A DNA stretch of 64,000 bases, taken from assembly GCA_028688145.1 (NCBI GenBank), contig JAQTYU010000002.1:434001-498000 (forward strand), in the 5' to 3' direction. Every line of letters starts with the position of its first letter. Positions within the stretch are counted from its first letter, which is position 1. Origin of the DNA: Thiotrichaceae bacterium (GTDB lineage: Bacteria > Pseudomonadota > Gammaproteobacteria > Beggiatoales > Beggiatoaceae). Position numbers and translations under genes: made by a program. Below the pieces are notes generated by a model, which was not told where the DNA came from, did not search any database, and saw only the letters and a list, made by a program, of their open reading frames with translations. Positions 34,568-44,400 of the stretch are shown here, piece by piece.

Positions 34568-35338
34568 ATGATGAATCATTACATTTTCTCTCGCCCCGCA
34601 ATCAGCGGCTTTATTCTATTGTGTGGCTTATTTCTCAGTCAGCGGGCTTGGGCACCACCACCCGGTTTTAACTGCACTGCGAATCAGTGGATTATCGATA
34701 CTATTCCATTAGTCATGGAAGTTGTTGCTGTAAAATCTGCGCCCCCTTTTACTGCCAGTTTCAAAGCCAAGCCACAAATGAATCTCCTCAATGAGGAATA
34801 TTATTGGAGTTTTGGAGATGTTCCCGAAGAAACTTGGATTAAGGGAAATGCGGCGACATTTCACACTTATAATGCGGCAGGCAGTTATTTGGTTCGTGCA
34901 CAATTACGGACGACATATCAGGACGCTGCCTATCCCAGCATTACCTGTAATAACACCTATAACGGGAAAATGCAGTTTGAGCTGACAGATGCAGGATTAG
35001 AGTCGAGTTATCATGCAGTTTATATTCCGAGCACGGGTGAACTCTATCTTCCCTATATTGAACAGCTCGGCGATGTGAGCGCAGCTTATGAAGTTTATTT
35101 GACGCAGCAAGAGGGGTTTAGTTTTAGCTTAGATTTGAATCGAGTGAAAACTGTGCCTACGCCTAATACAATGCCCATCCACGCGACTTATGCCCCAAAT
35201 ACAGGCTTGGTTTACTTGCCTTATGTGGAAGTTTTTGGAAATCCTCAGACTACTCAAACTTATGAAGTTTACTTACAGCAAAAAGCAGACAGTTTTATTT
35301 TTGATTTGGATTTGAACAGGATAAAACTGTATGAGTAA
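34568..35338 (+). CDS. Secreted PKD-like protein with tandem beta repeats
   Basis: A 256-residue exported protein. Signal peptide (about 1-30, IFSRPAISGFILLCGLFLSQ then RAWA), a PKD/Ig-like domain (about 40-135) with YYWSFGDVPEETW and FHTYNAAGSYLVRAQLRT, then two copies of a 46-48-residue module. Each module has TGELYLPYIEQLGD or TGLVYLPYVEVFGN, then YEVYL and FDLDLNR-type endings. Function unknown; surface or matrix adhesion is a fair guess. Start at 34568 (two adjacent ATGs); the upstream TTG at 34553 is unlikely. Alone between a repeat and an IS remnant. Confidence 0.75.
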   Translation: MMNHYIFSRPAISGFILLCGLFLSQRAWAPPPGFNCTANQWIIDTIPLVMEVVAVKSAPPFTASFKAKPQMNLLNEEYYWSFGDVPEETWIKGNAATFHTYNAAGSYLVRAQLRTTYQDAAYPSITCNNTYNGKMQFELTDAGLESSYHAVYIPSTGELYLPYIEQLGDVSAAYEVYLTQQEGFSFSLDLNRVKTVPTPNTMPIHATYAPNTGLVYLPYVEVFGNPQTTQTYEVYLQQKADSFIFDLDLNRIKLYE

Positions 35339-35360
35339 TCGTTTGTAGAAGAGAAGTAAA

Positions 35361-35650
35361 GATGATTTCAAACTGCATCTCTTAGTCGATGATAGAAAGC
35401 CTGTTCCGAATATGTTGAAAAACATTATCGGTAAAGTGTTTGGTGAGCGGGGTTATATCTCCAAAAAACGGGCTGAGTTACTCGCTTTAGATGACGTAGA
35501 ACTGATTAGCATCTTGAAGAAAAATATGAAACCTAGAGTGTTAGCCGCTTTCGATAATTTATTGTTACGTAAGCGTTGTATCATCGAAACTATTAATAAC
35601 CCATTGAAAAACATTTTTGACTTAGAACATTCTCGGCTGAGGAGATTCAA
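35361..35650 (+). pseudogene. IS982-family transposase, central remnant
   Basis: Homologous to the remnant at 1542-1865 but with a different part kept: FKLHLLVDDRKPVPN, GERGYISKKRAELLALDD, LKKNMKPRVLAAFDNLLLRK and CIIETINNPLKNIFDLEHSR. Homology stops at that last Arg, and the following codons (LRRFNKKSYF) are unrelated. The N-terminal half and the C-terminal tail of the roughly 290-residue transposase are missing. It sits just after the PKD-like gene. Confidence 0.8.
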
Positions 35651-35692
35651 TAAAAAATCTTATTTTTAGCTTGGTTTTTCGGGATCAGTGCA

Positions 35693-38044
35693 TCATTCTG
35701 AAAAATAAGCAAAACAACCACGCCCCCTGTCTTTGGCGCGATATAACGCGGTGTCGGCATGATCAAGCAAGCTTTCTACACTGTCACCGTGCTCGGGATA
35801 TAGCGCAATGCCAATACTGACACCAATGCTCACTTGATAAAGACTACGCAACATAAATGCTTGGGTTAAAGCGAGAATGACAGATTCGGCACATTGTGTA
35901 ACCGCTAGATGATGGTTAATGTCTTCAATTAAAATGACAAACTCGTCACCGCCCAAGCGAGCCACCAAATCATTCACACGTAAACATTTTTTGATACGTT
36001 CTGCAACTTGTTGTAATAATTCATCGCCAATCGCATGACCCAAAGTATCATTGACCGCTTTAAATTTATCTAAATCCATCATCAATACTGCCAAGCCGCC
36101 CCCCGTTGAGCGACTATTTTTTATGCTTTGTGCGAGTTGCTCATATAACATGCGTCGATTGGGTAATTGCGTCAATGCGTCATAAAATGCCAATTTTTTA
36201 ATGGTTTCTTCCGCAGCTTTACGCTCAGTAATATCCACAAAAGTAGCAATAACACAGTTATCAAGCTCTATCCCTGAAATCAACATGACCCGCACGTTGC
36301 CATCCTTACAGGTGACGCGATATTCCATGGGGTCTATGTCTGTGCCCAAACGTCTTGCCTGTTCAAGGGCTGCCGACCATGTTTTTAATACTTTTTTCCT
36401 ATAGTATTTATTGGGATAGGCGCGTAAAAACCAATATTTTAGAACAGGTATATCATCCAAGGTGTAGCCAAAAGTACGTTTAAAACGCTCATTAATAAAA
36501 ATTATTTCATTTTTATCATTGCTTAAGCTTAAGGCTAAGGGCAATCTTTGAATTAACTGACGAAAGCGTTGTTCGCTTTGTTTCAATTCTTGTTCGACGC
36601 GATATTGCTCAGTCACGTCTGTCAGAATGCAGTGGGTGCGCTGAAATGAGCCTTGACCGTCGCGGGCAATGCGACCACTCACCGTGACTAAACGTATTTC
36701 TCCCGTATCGCGGCGGATTAATTCAAAGAGGGGACTGGAAACAAAACCTTCCTTTTTGAATCGAGCGAAGATAGGGTAAACCGAGGCTCTTGAAGATTCC
36801 GTCATGAACTCCCCAAAAAAATTCCCCATCACTTCATCACGTTTGCAGCCCAATAATTCAAGCCATGCTTGATTAACATGCACTAAGTTACCTTGAATAT
36901 CGAGTGATTGATAAGGCAAGGGCGCATTATCAAATAGATTTCTGAAACGGTCTTCACTGGCTTGTAAATTAATTTCTATTTGTTTGCGTTCGGTAATATC
37001 AGTCACAAAACCGTGCCACAGGGTTGCGCCATCCTCTTCACGTTGCGGCAATGCGTTTGCGTGTAACCAACGTTCAGTACCATCCTCAAAACGGGTGCGA
37101 AACTCATATTGCCAAGGCGCTAAATTTTGTGCAGAGGCAAGAATAGAAGCTGTCACTTTGTTATGATCATCGGGATGCACCACTGCAAAAATCTGGTCAG
37201 CATTGTTGCGCACTTCTTCAGGACTGACTCGGAAAATGCAATGAATCGAAGGACTGCTATAGGGAACAGAAAAAGTGCCATCGGTGTTTAAACGAAATTG
37301 ATACACCATACCTGGTACACGGCTGGCGATTTTTTGTAAACGATCTAAAGCCTCTTGCAGCGCAGATTGAGCATGATTCTTTTCACTCAAATACCTATCG
37401 TTACACATCAGGACGAATCCAAAAGAGATAATGATGACCGTGATATATGCAGTTAAATAGGTGAGGTCTTGAATAAGATTGAGGTGAAAAATATTTTGTA
37501 TGACAGGAATATTCCAAAAAGCATAATAAATACCACGGATTAATCCAATCAATGCCGCCCATAAAAACATGCCACCTGTCAAACGATGACTGAGGGGCGG
37601 GGCAACCGACTGTTTTTTTAATAACAAAAAACCACTGGCGAATAATAAAACAGCGGAGCACAAAGCCAATAACGCGATTTTGGCGGCAAGATTAAAGCTG
37701 ATTAAGATGAAATAAACATGCCCCACAAAAACCAAGCCAACTATCCAATAAACCCATTGCAGCGGGACACGCGCCTGTTTGAATTTAACCAAGGCGTGAA
37801 AATATAAAGCCAGTGCCAGAGCGATAAATGTGGGCGCGATAACCATTGAAAAAACATCAGGGACAACCCCACACAGTGCTGCTAGCACACTGCCCACACC
37901 TTGCAATAGTAAGGCTTTTATCCAATAGTGAATAATATTTTTGATTTCACCCAAATACCCTCGTGAGACGGCGAATAGAATCACACTCATCAAGAGTGAG
38001 CCTATGGCATTGAAGGTAAGCGTGCTAAAGGGATCAATGTGCAT
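35693..38044 (-). CDS. Membrane-anchored PAS-GGDEF diguanylate cyclase
   Basis: A 783-residue sensor making cyclic di-GMP. Order: N-terminal membrane domain with about seven helices (1-225), three PAS/PAC modules (about 240-600), and a C-terminal GGDEF domain with RLGGDEFVILIED. RVND five residues before GGDEF forms the inhibitory I-site. There is no EAL domain. The start at 38044 (MHIDPFSTLTFNAIGSLLMS) matches the N-terminus common to such proteins; the frame runs open to 38263 but that part is unconvincing. Stand-alone; signal unknown. Confidence 0.9.
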   Translation of the reverse strand: MHIDPFSTLTFNAIGSLLMSVILFAVSRGYLGEIKNIIHYWIKALLLQGVGSVLAALCGVVPDVFSMVIAPTFIALALALYFHALVKFKQARVPLQWVYWIVGLVFVGHVYFILISFNLAAKIALLALCSAVLLFASGFLLLKKQSVAPPLSHRLTGGMFLWAALIGLIRGIYYAFWNIPVIQNIFHLNLIQDLTYLTAYITVIIISFGFVLMCNDRYLSEKNHAQSALQEALDRLQKIASRVPGMVYQFRLNTDGTFSVPYSSPSIHCIFRVSPEEVRNNADQIFAVVHPDDHNKVTASILASAQNLAPWQYEFRTRFEDGTERWLHANALPQREEDGATLWHGFVTDITERKQIEINLQASEDRFRNLFDNAPLPYQSLDIQGNLVHVNQAWLELLGCKRDEVMGNFFGEFMTESSRASVYPIFARFKKEGFVSSPLFELIRRDTGEIRLVTVSGRIARDGQGSFQRTHCILTDVTEQYRVEQELKQSEQRFRQLIQRLPLALSLSNDKNEIIFINERFKRTFGYTLDDIPVLKYWFLRAYPNKYYRKKVLKTWSAALEQARRLGTDIDPMEYRVTCKDGNVRVMLISGIELDNCVIATFVDITERKAAEETIKKLAFYDALTQLPNRRMLYEQLAQSIKNSRSTGGGLAVLMMDLDKFKAVNDTLGHAIGDELLQQVAERIKKCLRVNDLVARLGGDEFVILIEDINHHLAVTQCAESVILALTQAFMLRSLYQVSIGVSIGIALYPEHGDSVESLLDHADTALYRAKDRGRGCFAYFSE

Positions 38045-38434
38045 AAAAATAGCTCGAAATATCAAACCTAGGAATACTGCGCCCCGAGAAGGGAGCTTTA
38101 AAGATAAAAAGTGTTTTGACTCACTTAGGGCAGTTAAAATCAATAATAAATAAGAGTTTAACTTAACAGCAATCATGCGGCGCGTGTGAACGAAACTATA
38201 ATTCCTACCCATTGAAACTGAAATCAGTGCAGTACCCTGCGACATCATAAGGTTTCGCTGCAATATACTTGCCTGTATAACGTTATTCTTGAGCGTACCA
38301 CTGCAATTACTAGGGAGTAATGTATGTGCTGAAAGCTAATATTTCGGCATTAATTGAGAAGGGAGATAATGCGGGGAATTGAGAATGCTGTTTGTAAACA
38401 GCCCGTGAGAGTATTCAAAAACGCTCTAAACTTC
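38045..38434. other. Intergenic region between the cyclase start and the MORN gene
   Basis: About 390 bases. The part to 38263 is an open frame continuous with the cyclase but without protein-like features; the rest shows no gene. The cyclase promoter should lie here. Confidence 0.4.
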
Positions 38435-38469
38435 GAGACCTGCCAGATTGTAAAAATGCAGCAGGTCTC
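38435..38469 (-). terminator. Hairpin after the MORN lipoprotein gene
   Basis: GAGACCTGC (38435-38443) and GCAGGTCTC (38461-38469), a perfect 9-bp stem with a 17-base loop, 13 bases after the stop. No strong T-run. Confidence 0.6.
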
Positions 38470-38482
38470 ATTCTAACAAATT

Positions 38483-38851
38483 TTACTCAGGGGTTTGTAA
38501 CACATTATTCACCCAAATCCCTGACTTGCGCTCACCTGACTTACTAATGAATACACCTTTGCCTTGTGCCTTGCCATTGCGCAAATCACCGGTGTAGCGA
38601 TCACCATCATGCCAGTAATAAGTTCCTTTGCCGTGCACAATGCCGCGTACAAATTCCCCTTCATAACTGTCTTGACCTGTGGAACGCCCCACACCATGTG
38701 CCTTGCCATTTTGACACGCGCCCATATAATTGCCGCGCAACGCAGGATCGGCCACATAACAACCCACATGACGCACGGGGGTTGCCGCGCAAGCAAGCAA
38801 GAATAAACTACAACTCAAAAGAATTAAAAAACGTGAAAACTTGTTCAACAT
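38483..38851 (-). CDS. MORN-repeat lipoprotein
   Basis: A 122-residue lipoprotein with lipobox LLAC (signal MLNKFSRFLILLSCSLFLLA) and three to four MORN repeats: GNYMGACQNGKAHGVGRST, DSYEGEFVRGIVHGKGTYYW and DRYTGDLRNGKAQGKGVFI. MORN repeats form beta-hairpin surfaces that bind lipids or partners. It lies 40 bases after dedA in the same direction and may share its transcript. Specific role unknown. Confidence 0.88.
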   Translation of the reverse strand: MLNKFSRFLILLSCSLFLLACAATPVRHVGCYVADPALRGNYMGACQNGKAHGVGRSTGQDSYEGEFVRGIVHGKGTYYWHDGDRYTGDLRNGKAQGKGVFISKSGERKSGIWVNNVLQTPE

Positions 38852-38891
38852 TGCAGATTCCTTGAGGTTAAATCACGGTAACTATTTAAAT

Positions 38892-39470
38892 TTATTTTTC
38901 CTTAGGGGGCGTGCTGGGAGACACCACCGCTTGTTTACGATTGACATACCACCATACAATTCCTGCAACCGTAAAAATCCCGATGATTACATAAATCATA
39001 TAATGCTTCATATCTTCCATGAAGGCTTCCATCGCATTACCAAATACATAACCCAAGGTACTGATGGTGAAAGCCCAGACTAATGCACCAATCCCATTCA
39101 GCGTCATGAAACGTATCGTAGAAATGCTACTCATGCCAATCACAAACGGCGTGGGATTTCGTAAACCGTAGAAAAAGCGGAAACTCAACACAATCCAATC
39201 ACGATAACGTTCTAATAAATCATTAATTTTTTCAGCACGGGCTTTCCATGAAGGACGTTTATCTAATAAAGCTTTGCCTTTAATTCGTCCAATTTGGAAG
39301 AATAATTGATCGCCCGAAAAACTTCCCACAAAAGCGGCCAGTGCAACAAGAGGCAATTCGAGCAAACCTTGTTGAGCCAGAATGCCGCCCACGACTAAAA
39401 TTGTTTCACCTTCAAAAAAAGTACCGATAAAAATCGCCAAATATCCATAGTTTTGGATAAATTCTTCCAC
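38892..39470 (-). CDS. DedA family membrane protein
   Basis: A 192-residue polytopic protein of the DedA/SNARE-associated family, which includes undecaprenyl-phosphate and phospholipid flippases. Motifs: FFEGETILVVGGILAQQG near 19, GSFSGDQLFFQIGRIKG near 49 (acidic Asp conserved), and RFFYGLRNPTPFVIGMS near 98 with the essential Arg residues. Four to five hydrophobic segments. It may be co-transcribed with the MORN lipoprotein. Which DedA subgroup cannot be said. Confidence 0.9.
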   Translation of the reverse strand: MEEFIQNYGYLAIFIGTFFEGETILVVGGILAQQGLLELPLVALAAFVGSFSGDQLFFQIGRIKGKALLDKRPSWKARAEKINDLLERYRDWIVLSFRFFYGLRNPTPFVIGMSSISTIRFMTLNGIGALVWAFTISTLGYVFGNAMEAFMEDMKHYMIYVIIGIFTVAGIVWWYVNRKQAVVSPSTPPKEK

Positions 39471-39884
39471 AATGCTGTCCCGTGTTGCCGATGAATAGAA
39501 TGAATATACCTGCCGCGCTGAAAATTTTGAAGTGTACGATGGGCGGGTTACTGCAATGAGAGGTATGATAATGAAGTTAATTAAAGCTCATCATTTGATA
39601 TTATAACGGAATTTAGCGGCTGTAAGAGAAAGACTTTCTCGTAAACCGCGCCCTAATCCTCACACTTTACTTGAAAATTTATGCAGTTGCACGCAACAGT
39701 AATAGATAAGAATGCAAATACTTTGCCGAAGCTGTGGCGCGTAGAACCCAAGATGAAAGATTTTTAGCGCGAGAACCGCCCCATTTATGCGTGCGCGTGG
39801 TATGTTACACAGCCCTTACTTAAGAATTTATTCGCAAACCCCAAACCTTGGGAATAAGTTTTTAAAAAATTTTAGGACAGTCTC
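39471..39884. other. Intergenic region upstream of rng
   Basis: 414 bases between divergent dedA and rng. AGGAC 7 bases before the ATG is the rng ribosome site. No gene or recognised repeat seen; the 5' leader of rng may be long, as is common where RNase E/G autoregulates, but no fold was assigned. Confidence 0.4.
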
Positions 39885-41447
39885 ATGAGTGAAGAAATTC
39901 TCATCAACATCACACCCCGAGAAATTCGGGTTGCGATGGTGGAAAATGGCGTATTGCAAGAAATGATGATTGAGCGCACCAGTAAACGCGGCTTAGTCAG
40001 CAATATTTACAAAGGGCGTGCCTGCCGCGTGTTACCTGGAATGCAGGCGGCGTTTATGGACATAGGGCTAGAACGTGCCGCATTTTTGCACGCCTCGGAC
40101 ATCGTCACTTTGCAATCACAAATGGAATTCGGGCGTAATAAAACCGAAGTTTCGATTAACGAATTGATGCACGAAGGGCAAACTTCCTTAGTGCAAGTGA
40201 TAAAAGACCCGCTCGGCAGTAAAGGGGCGCGGCTGACCACGGAAATTTCAATTCCCTCGCGTTACGTAGTGATTTTGCCGTATTCGCCAAATACCATCGG
40301 CATTTCCACCCGCATCGAGCGTGAAGAAGAACGTCACCGTTTAAAAGAAATCGTGCTCAAACATTTGGGCTATACGGGACAAAGTTCGGTCGAACAGAGC
40401 AGCGATGATGCCAATGTTAAACTGGAAACCTTTTCCAGCACGCAATCGCGCACCGGGAAAGTGAATTTCGGATTTATTATTCGCACCGCCGCCGAAGGTT
40501 GCACTGAAGAAATGCTGTGTGCGGATATGGATTTTCTAACGCGCTTGTGGAAAGACATCAAAGAAAAAGAGCAAACCGCAAAACCCAGCTCCTTGATTTA
40601 TGAAGATTTATCGCTGGTCATCCGCACCATTCGCGACTTGATGGGTACAACCATTGAAAAAGTGCGCATTGATTCCCGAGAAACTTACGTCGAAGTCATC
40701 AGTTTTGCCCAGAAATTTATCCCCGATTTAATTCCGCTGATTGAACATTATCCGGGCGAGCGTCCCATTTTCGACCTCTACAATATTGAAGACGAAATTA
40801 CCAAAGCCCTAGATCGTAAAGTGCAACTTAAATCAGGCGGCTATTTGGTGGTTGACCAAACCGAAGCCATGACCACGATTGACGTGAACACGGGCGCATT
40901 TGTGGGCAGCCGCAATTTAGAAGAAACGATTTTTAAAACCAATCTCGAAGCCGCGCAAGCCATCGCCCGCCAATTACGCCTTCGCAATTTGGGCGGGATT
41001 ATCATTCTCGATTTTATCGACATGACTGATGCAGAACATCGGCGGCAAGTGTTGCGCACTTTGGAAAAATGCTTGGAACGCGACCACACCAAGAGCCATA
41101 TTAGCGAGGTGTCTTCGCTGGGCTTGGTGCAAATGACCCGCAAACGTACCCGCGAAAGTTTGGAGCATGTGCTGTGTAAAACCTGTCCCACTTGCAGCGG
41201 GCGCGGCACGATTAAAACCCCTGAAACCATTTGTTATGAAATCTTTCGCGAAATTCTGCGCGAATCCCGTCAGTTTGAAATCGAAAATCAGCAAGTATTA
41301 GTCATTGCCTCGCAAGAAGTGGTGGATATGGTGCTGGATGAAGAATCCGCCAGCGTTGCCCAATTGGAAGAATTCATTAATCGCCCAATTCGTTTTCAAG
41401 TGGAAAGTTCTTATGGGCAAGAACAATATGATATTGTGCTGACTTAG
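39885..41447 (+). CDS. rng: Ribonuclease G
   Basis: Endoribonuclease that matures the 16S rRNA 5' end and cuts some mRNAs. 520 residues against 489 in E. coli, and no long RNase E tail. N-terminal ILINITPREIRVAMVENG, S1 domain near 38-120, DNase I-like catalytic region with GGIIILDFIDM near 365, and zinc-link CPTC near 427. A roughly 25-residue insertion near 165-185 (SSVEQSSDDANVKLETFSST) accounts for the extra length. It is followed by yhdP after 24 bases, the same order as in E. coli (rng-yhdP). Confidence 0.95.
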   Translation: MSEEILINITPREIRVAMVENGVLQEMMIERTSKRGLVSNIYKGRACRVLPGMQAAFMDIGLERAAFLHASDIVTLQSQMEFGRNKTEVSINELMHEGQTSLVQVIKDPLGSKGARLTTEISIPSRYVVILPYSPNTIGISTRIEREEERHRLKEIVLKHLGYTGQSSVEQSSDDANVKLETFSSTQSRTGKVNFGFIIRTAAEGCTEEMLCADMDFLTRLWKDIKEKEQTAKPSSLIYEDLSLVIRTIRDLMGTTIEKVRIDSRETYVEVISFAQKFIPDLIPLIEHYPGERPIFDLYNIEDEITKALDRKVQLKSGGYLVVDQTEAMTTIDVNTGAFVGSRNLEETIFKTNLEAAQAIARQLRLRNLGGIIILDFIDMTDAEHRRQVLRTLEKCLERDHTKSHISEVSSLGLVQMTRKRTRESLEHVLCKTCPTCSGRGTIKTPETICYEIFREILRESRQFEIENQQVLVIASQEVVDMVLDEESASVAQLEEFINRPIRFQVESSYGQEQYDIVLT

Positions 41448-41471
41448 GATAGTTTCCCCCAGCGATTTTTT

Positions 41472-44400
41472 ATGGTGCACTCGTGTTTGTGCTTTTATAT
41501 TCGTTGTTTACACACCGCTTGGCGTGTTGCGCGGATATTATTACTATTGCTGTGTTTAGGCTTTGTGCTGGGTTTGTGGGTATTTACCCGCCTTCCTGAG
41601 CATCAAAGCGCGCTGTTGAACTGGGTGAACAGTCATTGGCAGCACCAGTTAAAACTTGAAAAGCTCGAAACCTACTGGTTGGGCAGTAATCCCACGCTCG
41701 CGTTGCAAAAATTAACTGTACATTCCGCACAACAGCCGCATAATTCTTTCACGCTCAATTCAGTCGAAGTCAGCCTTGATTTGTGGGAATCGCTGTGGCA
41801 ACGCCAATGGGTGACGCATCAAGTTTATGTGCACGCGCCCGAATTAAATCTGCTCACCGACAGCGCGGGACAATTACAGCTCCAAGGTTTTTTCCTCCCG
41901 ATTATTCCCACTGTTCCGCCCGAACCCGCCAGCCCTTCCAAATTTGAAAACGCGCTCAGTGCATGGCTACAACGTACTGATTTAACGCTTAATTTAGAAC
42001 GTCTTAATTTCACCCTGCCCCAACAAGCCCCGTTAAATTTACGCGCCGTTTCATGGGTTATCGAAAAACATGCGGATAATTTGCAGCATTGGAAACTGGC
42101 GGCAGAATTACTCCCGCCTAAAGCAGGACGCGCCAGTCATTTAGGACTCAGTGCCGCGCTGCATTGGCAAGACAACGCCTTGAAAAATGTGGCAGGACAA
42201 CTGCAATTACAAACTTTCACCGCGCCCGCCACGAATTTAATCGCAGAATTTCACAGCACTGCACAAGCAGATACTTGGGTAATCGAAGTGCAACCGCAAA
42301 TTAAAGTCGCCAATCATAACAATGTGTTAAGCAGTTTTCGGGCGCGTTGGCAGGCGACGGGCGAATTAAGCCTAGAAACCGATAATTTATCTTTAGCATG
42401 GTTGCCGCCCTATCTCAATGCCTTAGCCCTGCCCTTGCATTTGCCCATTTTACAAACCGCCGCGACGTGGCAATTACAGGGGCAATGTGCGCGGCTACAA
42501 CTGGAATATCACAATGTGCAAGATTGGAATCTGCAAGCGCGTTGTGTGCAAATGGGCGCGCATTCGCAGGCGGCACAGTTTGGCATTAGCGGCATTACAG
42601 GCACTTTAGCGTTGCGCCCGCAGCAAGGCAGTTTCCAACTAGAAAACTCGCAATTCACTTTAACCGCGCCAAAATTGTACCGTTTGCCAATGATGTTGAT
42701 GCAAATGCAGGGACAGCTCAATTGGCAACGTTTGGAAAAATATTGGCAAATTAAAACTGAAGAAATTCAAGCGGTTGAGCGCGGAATGCAGATTAAACTC
42801 AGTGGCAGCGTGGATTTGCCCGAGCAGGCAATGCCACAATTACATCTGCGTGCGGAATTACGCAATGGAAAAATTGCCCGTGTGCACACTTATTTGCCTG
42901 AACAACGTCTGCCCGACACGGTCGCGTGGTTGGAAAAATCCTTGGTCGGGGGCGAAATTAGCGAAGCTTATGCCACTTTAGACGGCGCAGCAGATAAATT
43001 ATTCGATGAAAATACCAAAAACTTTATTTTCAAAGGCTTGGCAAAAAATGCACAGTTAAATTTCGACCCGCGCTATCCCCCGATTCACGAAATTGCTGCC
43101 ACAGTGGATATTGTCGGGCGCAAACTCAGCGTGACTGCGCAACAAGGACGGATTTTTCAAAGCCATTTACAACATGTTTTAGCCGAAATTCCCGATTTAT
43201 CCGCAGATTTTCCTTTTCTAAATATTACAGGGAAATTAGAAGGGACAGCGCAGGACGGAGCGCGTTATTTACAAGAAAGCCCGTTAAAAAATAATGTAGA
43301 TTTGGAAAAAGGACACGTTGAACTCAGTGGCGCAATGGACTTAGAGTTAAAGCTGCTAATTCCTTTGGCAAAGGCTTCACACGGCGAAGAAAAAGTGTGG
43401 GGAAAATTAAACTTTAAAGACCTAAAAATTAAAAATACCCAATTAGGGATTACTTTACAGCAAGCAAAGGGCATTTTATTGTTTGATGATAAGCAGTTAA
43501 ATGCAGAACAATTAAAAGCTTTGTTGTTTAATAAACCCGTGACTTTGGAGCTGAAAACCACGCAAGTGCAAGGACGCAACATCGTCCAAGTGAATTTGGC
43601 GGGCAAGGCCGATGCCGATTTTATCAAACAACGATTGACGAAAATCGATGAAGATTTTGGAAAGTTACCATTTTACAGTCACTTAAAAGGCGAGACGGCA
43701 TGGCAATTGCGTTTAGAATTGCCGCGCCCCAGCCCGCATACGACCTCAACATCAAGCGATACTTATTTATATTTAGCCAGTAATTTAAAAGGTTTAAGCA
43801 GCGATTTACCGTTTCCATTTCAGAAGAAAGCTGAGCAAAGCCAAAATTTTACTTTGACCGCACGGCTTTCGGAAACCGATCAGGATGCCTTATGGATTGA
43901 ATATGGGAACTGGTTACACAGCGCGTTTGAGTTGCAAAAAGGCAAATTGAGCCGCGCCACGGTGAAATTGAATGCTTTGAATCCACAATTGGCGGCAACG
44001 GCGGGCTTGACGGTGGACGGCAGTTTGCCTGAATTGTCGTTGAGTGCGTGGCAGAAGGTGTTTTCAGAAGCCCCAGAACTCAAAGCTTCGAGAATAACGA
44101 AAAATATTAGTTTGCAAGTCAATAAATTAGAAATTTTAGGGCAAGTTTTCAACCAAGTTAAACTCAAGGCGAAAATCCAACCAGAACAAATTGATGCTCA
44201 TTTTAACAGTGACGCGTTACATGGAACTATTCAATTCACTAAAACCACGCCTGAAAAAATCAGCTTTAATTTCAAAGAATTGCATTTAAAACTCCCCGAA
44301 AAATTTGCTGAAGCTAAACCTGAAAAAAATAGCGATCCGCGTCCTTTACCCATAATCGAGGGCAATATTGAACAATTACAGCTGGATCAACGTTCACTAG

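Noticed and set aside
38045-38263. N-terminal extension of the diguanylate cyclase
   Set aside because: The 73 residues have no family counterpart, while the ATG at 38044 begins the N-terminus typical of such membrane cyclases.
39471-39884. Riboswitch upstream of rng
   Set aside because: The leader is long, but I could not identify conserved riboswitch motifs; the length alone is not evidence.
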